Positions 35,324 to 44,406 of a stretch of DNA of 64,000 bases are shown in pieces. The stretch is from Thioalkalivibrio sulfidiphilus HL-EbGr7. GTDB taxonomy: Bacteria; Pseudomonadota; Gammaproteobacteria; Ectothiorhodospirales; Ectothiorhodospiraceae. The notes beneath the pieces were generated by a model that was given only the letters and a program-made list of their open reading frames with translations, did not search any database and was not told the origin of the DNA. Position 1 is the first letter of the stretch. Every line of letters starts with the position of its first letter. The stretch spans positions 3,358,501-3,422,500 of the forward strand of contig NC_011901.1 of the NCBI RefSeq assembly GCF_000021985.1, read 5' to 3'. The translations under genes were made by a program, and so were the position numbers.

Positions 35324-38300
35324 GTGCTGACACGCCTGATCCAGTTCGCCCTCACCCAACGCCTGTTCGTGCTGCTTGCCGTCGCCCTGCTCATCGGCCT
35401 GGGCATACTCGCCCTTACGCGGTTGCCGATCGACGCCTTTCCGGACGTTTCCTCGCCGCAGGTCAAGCTCATCATCAAAGCACCCGGCATGACACCCGAA
35501 GAGGTCGAGGCACGCATCACCGCGCCGGTAGAGGTGGAAATGCTCGGCATCCCGAACCAGGTGATGCTGAGATCCGTGGCCAAGTACGGCCTCACCGACA
35601 TCACCGTCGACTTCGCCGAGGGGACCGACATCTTCTGGGCACGCCAGCAGGTGGCCGAGCGCCTGGCCGGTCTCTGGGGCGATCTGCCGCCAGATGTCTC
35701 CGGCGGCATGGCGCCCCTGACCACCCCCCTGGGCGAGATGTTCATGTTCACTGTCGAGGGCGGAGATCTCACGCTCGCCGAGCGCCGCGCCCTGCTCGAC
35801 TGGGTGATCCGGCCCGCCCTGCGTACGGTACCCGGCGTAGCCGACGTGAATGCGCTCGGCGGCTACGTGCAGACCTTCGAAGTGAGCCCCGACCCACTGC
35901 GCATGAGCGCGCGTGGCGTCACGCTGGACGAACTGATCCAGGCACTCCAGCTCAACAACCGCAATGACGGCGCAGGCCGCCTCATCGACGGCGAGGAGAC
36001 ACTTCTGGTGCGCGCCGAGGGCAGCGTGCGCAATCTGGAGGATCTGGGCAGCCTGCTCGTGGCCTGGCATCGGGGCATGCCGGTACATGTACACGACGTG
36101 GCAACGGTGCGTATGGGCGCGCTCACCCGCTATGGGGCGGTCACCAGGAACGGGGTGGGCGAGACGGTCCAGGGCCTGGTGCTGGGGCTGCGTGGCGCCA
36201 ACGCACGCGAGGTGGTGGAGGGGGTGAAGGCACGGCTCGCCGAACTCGCGCCGACCTTGCCCGAGGGCGTTCATCTGGAGGTCTTCTATGACCGGGGCAA
36301 CCTGGTGGACCGGGCGGTACACACCGTATCCAAAGCCCTGGTGGAAGCCATTGTGCTGGTACTGATCCTGCTGGTGCTGTTCCTCGGCGACCTGCGGGCG
36401 GCGTTGACCGTGGCGCTCATCCTGCCTCTCGCCGCACTGCTTACCTTCATCCTCATGGACAGCTTCGGTCTATCGGCCAACCTGATGAGCCTGGGTGGCC
36501 TGGCCATCGCCATCGGTATGCTGGTGGATGCCGCGGTGGTGGTGGTGGAAAACATCGTCTCGCAGCTCGCCCGAGCCGGGCACACGCAGCGTCTGCCGCG
36601 CCTGCACGTCATCCATCGCGCCGTGCGCGAGGTGGCTGCCCCGGTGACCGCAGGCATCCTGATCATCATCATTGTGTTCCTGCCGCTGCTCACCCTGGAA
36701 GGGCTGGAGGGCAAGCTGTTCATCCCGGTGGCCCTCACCATCGTGTTCGCGCTCGCCGGCTCGCTGCTGCTCTCGCTGACCGCCATCCCGGTGCTCGCCT
36801 CCTACGTGCTGCGCCGGGTGGGACACACTGAACCCTGGCTGGTGCGCAGGCTTGACGCCGGCTACCGGCCGATGCTGGCCTGGAGCATGGCGCACCCGCG
36901 CACCGTGGCCGGGACGGCACTCGTGGCCCTGTTGCTCGCGGGCGGACTCTACACGCAGATCGGCAAGACCTTCATGCCGACCATGGACGAGGGCAACCTC
37001 ATCGTCCAGCTGGAGAAACTCCCGTCCATCTCCCTGCCTGCTTCGATCGAACTCGACCAGCGCGTACAGCGTGCCCTGCTCGAGCAGGTCACGGAGGTGA
37101 TCGGTGTCGTCGCACGTGCCGGCTCCGATGAGCTGGGCCTGGACCCCATGGGTCTGAACGAGACAGACAGCTTCCTGGTGCTCAGGCCCCGCAGCGAGTG
37201 GCGCTTCGACAGCCCCGAGCAACTTCAGGACGCCATCCGTGCGGTGCTCGCCGAGTTCCCCGGGGTGGGATACGCCTTCACCCAACCCATCGAGATGCGC
37301 GTTTCGGAGATGCTCACCGGTGTGCGCGGCGATCTGGCCATCAAGCTGTTCGGCCCGGACCTGGACGTCCTCAACACCAAGGCCGAGGAGATCGCGGCAG
37401 CGGTACGCACCATCCCCGGCGCCGAGGACGTTTACTTCTCGGTCAACGAGGGCGTGCAGTACCTGAACCTCGCCGTGGACCGCGAGGCAGCTGCACGCCT
37501 CGGTCTCTCGGTGGATGCCTTGCAGACGCTGCTGCGCGCCCAGGTGGAGGGCAAGCCCGTGGGCACGGTCTATGAGGGCATGCGCCGCACGCCACTGGTG
37601 ATTCGTGGCGAGAGCGCGATGGACTCGCCCCAGGCGTTTCGTGAAATGCTGGTGAGCCTGCCGGACGGTGGCCAGGTACCGCTCTCGAGCCTGGCCCGCA
37701 TCGAGCGCGTAGAGGGGCCTGTGTCAGTCAAGCGCGAGCTCGGTGAGCGCAACGTGGTGGTGATCGCCAACGTACGCGGACGCGACCTGGTCGGCTTCGT
37801 GGAGGCCGCACGGCTGGCAGTGAACGAAGCGGTTCCCCTGGAGCCGGGCTACCGGTTGGCCTGGGGCGGGCAATTCGAGAATCAGCAGCGCGCCGCCGAG
37901 CGTCTGGGCCTCGTCGTGCCGGTGGCCATCGGCCTGATCTTCCTGCTCCTGTTCTCCACCTTCGGTTCAGTGCGTCAGGCCGCGCTGGTGTTGCTCAACA
38001 TCCCCTTCGCACTCATCGGCGGCGTTGTGGGTCTGTGGCTCTCGGGTGAGTACCTGTCCGTGCCGGCCTCGGTGGGCTTTATCGCCCTGCTCGGTATCGC
38101 CGTGCTCAACGGCGTGGTGATGGTCAGCTACTTCAACCAGTTGCGCGCCCGGGGCATGGGCCTCGATCAGGCCGTCATCGAAGGGGCACGTCGGCGTCTG
38201 CGGCCCGTCATGATGACCGCCTCCATTGCGGCCTTCGGTCTGGTGCCCCTGTTGTTCGCGACCGGCCCGGGTTCGGAGATCCAGCGGCCCCTCGCCGTGG

Positions 38301-38404
38301 TGGTGATCGGCGGCCTGGCGACGTCCACCCTGCTCACTCTGGTGCTCATGCCCATCCTGTACCGGCGCTTCGGCGCACCGCATCCCCGAGAGGCGCTGTC
38401 ATGA
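35324..38404 (+). CDS. czcA: HME-RND heavy-metal efflux pump (CzcA/CusA family)
   Basis: The 1026-residue proton-driven pump starts at GTG 35324 (MLTRLIQFALTQRLFVLLAV) with GAGG before it. The HME signature EVEMLGIPNQVMLRSVAKYG and the usual twelve membrane segments are present. The proton-relay region GGLAIAIGMLVDAAVVVVEN (391-410) has D402 and E409 but lacks the extra Asp of Zn/Co/Cd-type CzcA (DFG...DGAVV). In that respect it resembles CusA/HME3-4 types, so copper, silver or another metal may be the substrate. It overlaps the DUF3240 gene by four bases. Confidence 0.92.
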   Translation: MLTRLIQFALTQRLFVLLAVALLIGLGILALTRLPIDAFPDVSSPQVKLIIKAPGMTPEEVEARITAPVEVEMLGIPNQVMLRSVAKYGLTDITVDFAEGTDIFWARQQVAERLAGLWGDLPPDVSGGMAPLTTPLGEMFMFTVEGGDLTLAERRALLDWVIRPALRTVPGVADVNALGGYVQTFEVSPDPLRMSARGVTLDELIQALQLNNRNDGAGRLIDGEETLLVRAEGSVRNLEDLGSLLVAWHRGMPVHVHDVATVRMGALTRYGAVTRNGVGETVQGLVLGLRGANAREVVEGVKARLAELAPTLPEGVHLEVFYDRGNLVDRAVHTVSKALVEAIVLVLILLVLFLGDLRAALTVALILPLAALLTFILMDSFGLSANLMSLGGLAIAIGMLVDAAVVVVENIVSQLARAGHTQRLPRLHVIHRAVREVAAPVTAGILIIIIVFLPLLTLEGLEGKLFIPVALTIVFALAGSLLLSLTAIPVLASYVLRRVGHTEPWLVRRLDAGYRPMLAWSMAHPRTVAGTALVALLLAGGLYTQIGKTFMPTMDEGNLIVQLEKLPSISLPASIELDQRVQRALLEQVTEVIGVVARAGSDELGLDPMGLNETDSFLVLRPRSEWRFDSPEQLQDAIRAVLAEFPGVGYAFTQPIEMRVSEMLTGVRGDLAIKLFGPDLDVLNTKAEEIAAAVRTIPGAEDVYFSVNEGVQYLNLAVDREAAARLGLSVDALQTLLRAQVEGKPVGTVYEGMRRTPLVIRGESAMDSPQAFREMLVSLPDGGQVPLSSLARIERVEGPVSVKRELGERNVVVIANVRGRDLVGFVEAARLAVNEAVPLEPGYRLAWGGQFENQQRAAERLGLVVPVAIGLIFLLLFSTFGSVRQAALVLLNIPFALIGGVVGLWLSGEYLSVPASVGFIALLGIAVLNGVVMVSYFNQLRARGMGLDQAVIEGARRRLRPVMMTASIAAFGLVPLLFATGPGSEIQRPLAVVVIGGLATSTLLTLVLMPILYRRFGAPHPREALS

Positions 38405-38703
38405 CCAAAGTACTGCTCGTGTTGATCACCCCACCCGAACTGGAGGAGCCGCTCATCGACTGGCTACTGGAGCGCGATGGCATCTCCGGGTTCACGGGGT
38501 TGCCGGCCTACGGCCACAGCCGCGAACACGGCGGCTATTCCCTGCTCGAGCAGGTCAGTGGCCGGCAGCGCCGGGCGATCTTCCTGGTCCAGACCGAGGC
38601 CGAGTCAGCACGGTCCCTGCTCGACGCACTGCACACCGAAATGTCTGGCGCAGGTCTGCACTACTGGGTCATGCCGCTGATCGAATCCGGCCGACTTGAC
38701 TGA
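38401..38703 (+). CDS. DUF3240 family protein
   Basis: This 100-residue protein (MTKVLLVLITPPELEEPLID, then GFTGLPAYGHSREHGGYSLL) is a small alpha/beta, PII-like domain. DUF3240 genes are repeatedly found at the end of HME-RND operons, as here, but their role is unknown; a metal- or ligand-sensing partner of the pump is a guess. It overlaps the pump gene (ATGA). It has no Cys, and its His residues are HSREH and ALHTEM and GLHYW. Confidence 0.85.
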   Translation: MTKVLLVLITPPELEEPLIDWLLERDGISGFTGLPAYGHSREHGGYSLLEQVSGRQRRAIFLVQTEAESARSLLDALHTEMSGAGLHYWVMPLIESGRLD

Positions 38704-38749
38704 TCCCGTCCGGCGATCCATGACATGCGGCAGGCACCGGGACACATGC

Positions 38750-38783
38750 AAAAGGGCAAATGGATTTAGCCCTTGGCCCTTTT
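38750..38783. terminator. Hairpin after the efflux operon
   Basis: AAAAGGGC and GCCCTTTT form a stem with an 18-base loop that contains another short pairing. The A-run before and T-run after suggest a weak terminator between the DUF3240 gene and tatD. A CTTGTATCTTGCACCTG repeat half follows. Confidence 0.5.
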
Positions 38784-38802
38784 CCCTTGTATCTTGCACC
38801 TG

Positions 38803-39570
38803 ATGTTCATCGACACCCACAGTCACTTCGACGATGCCGCCTTCGACGCGGACCGTGATGCCTGCTGGGCCAGGGCCCGGGCGGTGGGGGTCGAGGCCCA
38901 GGTGCTGCCGGCGGTCAGCCGGGCCAGCTGGCCGAAGCTCAAGGTGGTGGCGGCCAGCGATGCGCATCTGCATCCCGCCTATGGCCTGCACCCCATGCTG
39001 CTGGCGGAACACGCATCCGGTGACCTGGAGGCACTGGAAGCATGGATCGAACAGGAGCGGCCCGTGGCGGTGGGGGAATGCGGGCTGGACTACTTCGTGC
39101 CCGGCCTGGACCCGGATGCCCAGTGGCACTTCTTCACCGGACAACTGGCCCTGGCCAGGCAGTTCGGGCTGCCAGTGATCATCCACGCCCGGCGCGCCGT
39201 GGACCAGGTGGCCAAGGCCCTGCGCCTGAATCCGGGCATCCGCGGGGTGGTGCACAGCTTCAGCGGCAGCGAGCAGCAGGCGCGCACCCTCATCGACCTG
39301 GGTTGCCTGCTGGGCATCGGCGGCCCGGTCACCTACCCGCGCGCCCAGCGCCTGCGCCGCCTGGTGGCCACGCTGCCCCTGGAGGCGATCCTGCTGGAGA
39401 CCGATGCCCCGGACCAGCCATCTGTCGAACATCGGGGGGAACGTAACGAACCCGCCTTCCTGCCAGAAATCGCCGCCGAGATCGCCCGGCTGCGCGACAT
39501 GGAGATCGAGGCACTGGCCGAGGCCACCACCCGTAACGCGCGACGACTCTTCGCCCTCCCTGAGCCATAG
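38803..39570 (+). CDS. tatD: TatD-family metal-dependent hydrolase/DNase
   Basis: The start at 38803 (MFIDTHSHFDDAAFDADRDA) gives 255 residues. Metal ligands appear in DTHSHFD, in VGECGLDYF (Glu), in VIIHARRA, in VHSFSGSEQQ and in LETDAPDQP, all intact. TatD proteins act as 3'-5' exonucleases or deoxyribonucleases, e.g. in DNA repair. A broken copy of the first 60 bases lies 6 kb upstream at the other side of the metal-efflux operon. Confidence 0.94.
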   Translation: MFIDTHSHFDDAAFDADRDACWARARAVGVEAQVLPAVSRASWPKLKVVAASDAHLHPAYGLHPMLLAEHASGDLEALEAWIEQERPVAVGECGLDYFVPGLDPDAQWHFFTGQLALARQFGLPVIIHARRAVDQVAKALRLNPGIRGVVHSFSGSEQQARTLIDLGCLLGIGGPVTYPRAQRLRRLVATLPLEAILLETDAPDQPSVEHRGERNEPAFLPEIAAEIARLRDMEIEALAEATTRNARRLFALPEP

Positions 39571-39752
39571 GGCTGGCCGCGCCCGCCCTACACGCCTTGC
39601 ACACCCACCGTTGCAGCCACTGCACGGAGGCGGCCATGGGCCGCCCTGTGCATACCGAACGCAATTCCCGCAAGCGCGGCCACTTATCCACGCAAGATTT
39701 CTCTGATCCCGAGACTTACCCGACACCCCGCTTGCGCTAGAATTGCGAACCC

Positions 39753-40514
39753 ATGACCACCATCCATGAACGCACGCAGCTGCTCATCGGTCCCGAGGGC
39801 CTGGAGAAGCTCACCCACCGCCATGTCTTCATCGCCGGCCTGGGCGGCGTGGGCAGTTACGCGGCCGAGGCCATTGCCCGGGCAGGTGTGGGCCGCATCA
39901 CCCTGCTGGACCACGACGTGGTGGGTCCCTCCAACATGAACCGCCAACTGGTGGCCCTGCATTCCACCCTGGGCCAGCGCAAGTCCGAGGTGATGGCCGC
40001 GCGCATCCGCGACATCAACCCCGAGATCCAGGTACATATCACCAGCGCCTTCCTGTCGCCCGACAACGTGGGCGAGATCGTGCCTGCCGACGCCGACTAT
40101 GCCCTGGACTGTATCGACTCCATCGCCTGCAAGGCGGCCCTGGTGCACCACTGCCAGCAGGTGAACATCCCCATCGCCTCCAGCATGGGCGCCGGCGGGC
40201 GCACCGACCCCACCGCGATCCGCGTCGGCCCCCTGTCCGCCACCCAGCTCTGCCCGCTGGCCCGTGAGATCCGCAAGCGCCTGCGCCGCATGGGCGCAAG
40301 CCTCGACTATCCGGTGGTCTATTCCCTGGAGCAGCCGGTCAAGGGCACGGAACATCGCCCTCTGGACGGACCCGGCCGCGCGCGGGCGGTCAACGGTACC
40401 ATTTCCTACCTGCCGCCCCTGTTCGGCTACACCCTCGCCGGCCTGGTGATACGCGCCCTGCTCGGGGAAAAACTGCCGGTCGGCGGGAAACGGGGCGCGC
40501 GCTCAGGTACTTAG
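39753..40514 (+). CDS. tcdA: tRNA threonylcarbamoyladenosine dehydratase
   Basis: TcdA (CsdL) uses ATP to turn t6A37 of tRNA into the cyclic form. The 253-residue E1-like protein has GLGGVGSYAAEAIARAGVGR, LDHDVVGPSNMNRQLVALHS and DYALDCIDSIACKAALVHHC. The catalytic-cysteine loop and the CPLAREIRKRLRR region are normal. The 182-base gap from tatD contains an AGAATT/CTTGCGC stretch that might hold its promoter, but nothing certain. Confidence 0.95.
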   Translation: MTTIHERTQLLIGPEGLEKLTHRHVFIAGLGGVGSYAAEAIARAGVGRITLLDHDVVGPSNMNRQLVALHSTLGQRKSEVMAARIRDINPEIQVHITSAFLSPDNVGEIVPADADYALDCIDSIACKAALVHHCQQVNIPIASSMGAGGRTDPTAIRVGPLSATQLCPLAREIRKRLRRMGASLDYPVVYSLEQPVKGTEHRPLDGPGRARAVNGTISYLPPLFGYTLAGLVIRALLGEKLPVGGKRGARSGT

Positions 40515-40551
40515 GCTATAGTGAGCCTGCAACCGTTTCAGGAGCCAGGAC

Positions 40552-42750
40552 TTGAAACCTACGGAAGCCCGCTCACAAGAGCCCAGCCCGGAAGAACAGG
40601 AAGACGGCATCGCCCGGCTGCACCAGGTGGCCGCCCAGAACCTCGAGACCACGCCCCCGGTGCTGGTCTCCTATCTGGCCGTACCGGATGCGCGACTGAC
40701 CCGTCTGCACATCAGCCCGCACTTCAAACACCTGGTCCAGGGCAATGGCGCCCACGGCGCCTACCTCAAGGACCACGACCGCTGGGTGCAATACCTGCAC
40801 CCGGAGGACCGGGAGCGGGTTCAGCAGGCCCTGGCCGGGACCCGCGAAGCCCAGAGCCCCTACTGCATCGATTACCGACTGAGTGACGCCAAGGGCGTCA
40901 CACGCTGGGTCCGGGACATGGGCATCTACGTGGGTGATCCCCAGCAGGGGGGCACGGTGATCCAGGGCGTGATGATGGATGTCTCCCTGGAGCACGAGCT
41001 CAGGGACCGGATCGAGGCCCTGGCCAAACAGGCGCGTCGGGCGGAGGCCGAGGCCGCCGCCTCCAAGGCCGGTGAACTGCTGCAGCAGATGCACGAAACC
41101 CTGGAACACACGGCCTCCGCCATCCTGCGCCTCGACGCCGCCGGCAGGATCAGCTACGCCAACCAGGCCGCCCTGCGGCTCACCGGTCATACCCGCCCCG
41201 AGCTGCTCGGCCACGACTTTGCCCAGGCCCTGCTGAACGCCCCCGAAGGACGCCGCCCCGCCGACGGCCCTGCCCCATATCTGAAGGACTGCCGAGAGGT
41301 CCTGCGCTCGCGCCAGCCGCACCACCTGCAAGGGCTCACCCTGTGGCGCAAGGACGCACGCCCCCTGGAGATCAACTGCCAGCTGGCGCCCGGTGCCGAG
41401 GGTGGCGCGATCCTCACCCTGGAGGACGCCACCGAGTACCGCTCCCTCAGCACGCAGCTGCAATACCAGGTGACCCACGACGCCCTCACCGGACTGCTCA
41501 ACCGCCGGGAGCTGCTCATCCGCCTGGAACAGGCCCTGCGCCAGGCCCGCAACGGTCACAACAACGGGGCCATGCTGTATATCGATCTGGACCAGTTCAA
41601 GGTCATCAACGACACCAGCGGCCACACCGCCGGCGACGAACTGCTGCGCCAGATCAGCAGCCTGCTCACCGGCGCCATTCGCCAGGGCGATGCCCTGGCC
41701 CGGCTGGGGGGTGACGAGTTTGCGGTGATCCTCAACGACTGCCCCGCCAGCGAGATCATGGACACCGCCGACCAGCTGCGTGAGCACATCGCCGACCATG
41801 TGTTCCGCTGGGAGGACAAGTCCTACAACGTCACCGCCAGCATCGGCGTGGTGCCCATCAACCGCGAAAGCGGCAATGTGATCACCGTGATGAGCGCCGC
41901 GGACACCGCCTGCCATTCCGCCAAGGACAAGGGTCGCAACCGCATCCACGCCTTCAAGCTGGACGACACCAGCATGATCCGCCGCCAGGGCGAGATGCGC
42001 TGGGTGGCACGCATCCACCAGGCGGTGCAGGAAGGTCGCTTCTCCCTGTTTGCCCAGACCATCCAGCCGGTGGAGGCGAGGGAAAAACATCGCGGTACGC
42101 ACCTGGAGATGCTGATCAAGATGCAGGGCGAGGGTGACGAGTTGATCCCGCCCGGCGTGTTCCTGCCGGCGGCGGAGCGCTACAACCTCTCCGGCACCAT
42201 CGACCGCTGGGTGCTGCAGCACACCTTCTCCTGGATCGCGGATGCAGGGCTCGACGAAAACCGCCTGTCCCTGTGCGCCATCAACCTATCCGGACATTCC
42301 GTCGGCGACCCCGCCTTCCTGGACTACGTGGTGTCACAGCTCAAGCGTCACGCCCTGCCCGCCACCCTGATCTGTTTCGAGATCACCGAGACCGTGGCCA
42401 TCGCCAATCTCAACCAGGCGCGCACCATGATGGAGACCCTGGGCGGCATGGGCTGTCGCTTCGCCCTGGACGATTTCGGCAGCGGCATGTCCTCGTTCGG
42501 CTACCTGCGCACCCTGCCGGTGGACTACCTGAAGATCGACGGCCTGTTCGTCAAGGACATCGCCAAGGACCCCACCGACCTGGCCCTGGTGCGCTCCATC
42601 AACGACATCGCCCACGTGATGGGCAAGCGCACCATCGCGGAATTCGTGGAATCCCAGGAAATCCTCGACCGCCTGCAGGAGATGGGCGTGGACTACGCCC
42701 AGGGCAACTTCATCGCCGAACCGGTGCCGGTGGCGGAGTTGCGGATCTAG
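40552..42750 (+). CDS. PAS-GGDEF-EAL cyclic-di-GMP protein (TTG start)
   Basis: This 732-residue cytoplasmic protein starts at TTG 40552, with GGAG seven bases upstream. It has a PAS-like N-terminus (to about 150), a short coiled coil, a second PAS (about 180-300), a GGDEF domain (RLGGDEF at 384-390) and an EAL domain. The GGDEF active site is complete. In the EAL domain the name motif is EML (519-521), but NLSGHS, ICFEITET, DDFGSG (640-645), YLKIDG and AEFVES are intact, so it is probably an active phosphodiesterase. No membrane segment. May affect the pili encoded nearby. Confidence 0.93.
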   Translation: MKPTEARSQEPSPEEQEDGIARLHQVAAQNLETTPPVLVSYLAVPDARLTRLHISPHFKHLVQGNGAHGAYLKDHDRWVQYLHPEDRERVQQALAGTREAQSPYCIDYRLSDAKGVTRWVRDMGIYVGDPQQGGTVIQGVMMDVSLEHELRDRIEALAKQARRAEAEAAASKAGELLQQMHETLEHTASAILRLDAAGRISYANQAALRLTGHTRPELLGHDFAQALLNAPEGRRPADGPAPYLKDCREVLRSRQPHHLQGLTLWRKDARPLEINCQLAPGAEGGAILTLEDATEYRSLSTQLQYQVTHDALTGLLNRRELLIRLEQALRQARNGHNNGAMLYIDLDQFKVINDTSGHTAGDELLRQISSLLTGAIRQGDALARLGGDEFAVILNDCPASEIMDTADQLREHIADHVFRWEDKSYNVTASIGVVPINRESGNVITVMSAADTACHSAKDKGRNRIHAFKLDDTSMIRRQGEMRWVARIHQAVQEGRFSLFAQTIQPVEAREKHRGTHLEMLIKMQGEGDELIPPGVFLPAAERYNLSGTIDRWVLQHTFSWIADAGLDENRLSLCAINLSGHSVGDPAFLDYVVSQLKRHALPATLICFEITETVAIANLNQARTMMETLGGMGCRFALDDFGSGMSSFGYLRTLPVDYLKIDGLFVKDIAKDPTDLALVRSINDIAHVMGKRTIAEFVESQEILDRLQEMGVDYAQGNFIAEPVPVAELRI

Positions 42751-42771
42751 TTTCACCGCGGCTGTCACTGC

Positions 42772-42923
42772 GCCGCAGAGACGCGGAGGCGCAGAGAACA
42801 GATGCAAAGACCGACAATATGAATGCTCCAGATCTAAATCACTGCGTTGTGCGATTCAGTTAATCCTGAAAATCACGTTCATCCTTTACATGGACTTTCT
42901 CTGCGCCTCCGCGTCTCTGCGGC
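42772..42923. repeat. Palindrome of the GCCGCAGAGACGCGGAGGCG family
   Basis: Perfect 26-bp arms (42772-42797 and 42898-42923) flank a 100-base interior with weaker ATCCTGAAAATCACGTTCATCC words. It lies between the convergent GGDEF/EAL gene and the next minus-strand gene. Confidence 0.9.
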
Positions 42924-42935
42924 AGACGTGCCTTT

Positions 42936-43550
42936 CTAAAGCTCAAGTACCCGCGCGATGCCCGCGTTCACGTGCTGATCGGCATCGGGGCCGAAGCGGG
43001 TGGTCTCGGGGTCGAAGACGTCGGTGAAGGCGTAAGCGAACTTCACGTCCTGGATGCCGAGTGCGCCGAACAGGCGGGACTCCCGGGAGAAGTCGTCGTC
43101 GTGGAACACCAGCGTCGGCCAGCCGTCCTCCCCCGGCTCCAGGGCCGGACCGAAGAACACCACCCCCGGATTGTTGCGCAGGCGCAGGGCGCAGGTGCCC
43201 TCGGTGACACCCCCCATGGTGAGGAAATCGATGGTGCGCGAGAAGCGGGTCTTGTGGTTGAAGGCGGTGTCCACGGTGCCGTCGATGGCCGGGGCCTCCA
43301 CCTCGTAGGCCAGCACCTCCGCCCCCGACTGCCGCCAGGCCTCCAGGTCACGGGCCCCGCGACGGCTGGGCAGATACACGAAGCGCAGCGGCGCGATGGC
43401 GTTCAGGGCCTCCAGCAGCTCGGCGCTGAAGGGCGGCGCGTTGACCAGCACGCCCTTGAGGTCCTGGTCAGCGAGGTAGTAGACCGCGGGTGCAGTGCCC
43501 AGGACGTGATAGATGCTGCGGCCACGCAGCTTGAGGAGTTCGGTGAGCAT
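42936..43550 (-). CDS. Degenerate metallo-beta-lactamase-fold protein
   Basis: The 204-residue protein has the layout of an MBL-fold hydrolase without the metal site. VYYLADQDLKGVLVNAPPFS corresponds to the first strands, LRFVYLPSRRGARDLEAWRQ stands where HxHxDH should be, GGVTEGTCALRL where the GHTPG motif is, and GVVFFGPAL where FTGDAL is. No ligand histidines remain in these places, so it is likely a non-catalytic relative with a binding role. This is my reading of the pattern, not a confirmed family. It ends with ADQHVNAGIARVLEL. Confidence 0.6.
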   Translation of the reverse strand: MLTELLKLRGRSIYHVLGTAPAVYYLADQDLKGVLVNAPPFSAELLEALNAIAPLRFVYLPSRRGARDLEAWRQSGAEVLAYEVEAPAIDGTVDTAFNHKTRFSRTIDFLTMGGVTEGTCALRLRNNPGVVFFGPALEPGEDGWPTLVFHDDDFSRESRLFGALGIQDVKFAYAFTDVFDPETTRFGPDADQHVNAGIARVLEL

Positions 43551-43643
43551 CAGGGATTAGATACAAGATCCAAGTGGCAAGAGACAAGAAAGGACACAGA
43601 TGCAGGGGCGTTAGGGGTGTGGTTCAAGGTCTCCGTGTCCCAT

Positions 43644-43713
43644 CGTAGGTCGGCCTTCAGGCCGACGCCTCTGCCCATCGAAGCCCCGCTGTCGGCCTGA
43701 AGGCCGACCTACG
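43644..43713. repeat. Palindrome of the GTAGGTCGGCCTTCAGGCCGAC family
   Basis: Perfect 23-bp arms (43644-43666 and 43691-43713), and each arm is itself nearly palindromic (TCGGCCTTCAGGCCGA). A second copy lies at 55734-55802. It sits between two minus-strand genes; its right arm ends 22 bases from the phosphatase stop. Confidence 0.9.
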
Positions 43714-43734
43714 TGCCACACCTGCTGTCCACCC

Positions 43735-44406
43735 TCATTCCCGCCTTAACAGCCTGTCCACCAGGGCATCCATCACGGGCACGGGCTTGAAGGCGCGCTT
43801 CAATCGCTTCGGATCGTAACGGGTATCCACCCACTCCAGGAGACTCATGGGCCGCTCGGCGGTGTCCTTCAGGTAGGTCTCGAAGAAGTAGTCCAGCAGG
43901 CCGGTCTTGGCATAGCGGTAATGGAAATAGGGCCAGAGCTTCAATTGCCGGGTCTGCTCCAGGGGAACGCCCTCGATCCAGTGCAGGTACAGGGTCGCCA
44001 TCAGTCCGGCCCGGTCGGCGCCGGACTTGCAGTGAAACCACACCGGATACTCGATGCGCTGCAACAGTTCATGGGCCTGGTGGATGACCTCCCGGGTGGG
44101 CAGATCCCGGGAATAGGTACGCAGGTGTTCCAGCCGCACACCCAGGCGCTCGCAGGCGTCCGCCTCCAGGGCCAGCATGGGATTGTCCGGCTCCTCGCCA
44201 CGCAGGTTTATGACGGTGCGGATTCCGTGGCGCGGGATACGAAGGCTGAGATGCCGAGGTGAGGGCTGGCCCGAGCGGAAGGCGCGCTCGCTGATGCGGT
44301 GGAAGTTGTTCAGACCGAACTCCCGCACCCAACCATCGTCCGCCCACAACGCCCGGGCATAGACCCGGCGGCGCGCGGCCGGCGTGGAGAGATCGAAACC
44401 GCTCAC
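43735..44406 (-). CDS. Tyrosine/dual-specificity phosphatase family protein
   Basis: This 223-residue protein has the Cys-phosphatase signature HCKSGADRAG (HCx5R), with ERAFRSGQPSPRHLSLRIPR and GIRTVINLRGEEPDNPMLAL before it, as in atypical bacterial dual-specificity phosphatases. Substrate unknown; could be a protein, phosphoinositide-like or lipid phosphate. It overlaps plsC by four bases (ATGA), so the two are coupled, which hints at a membrane-lipid context. Confidence 0.86.
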   Translation of the reverse strand: MSGFDLSTPAARRRVYARALWADDGWVREFGLNNFHRISERAFRSGQPSPRHLSLRIPRHGIRTVINLRGEEPDNPMLALEADACERLGVRLEHLRTYSRDLPTREVIHQAHELLQRIEYPVWFHCKSGADRAGLMATLYLHWIEGVPLEQTRQLKLWPYFHYRYAKTGLLDYFFETYLKDTAERPMSLLEWVDTRYDPKRLKRAFKPVPVMDALVDRLLRRE

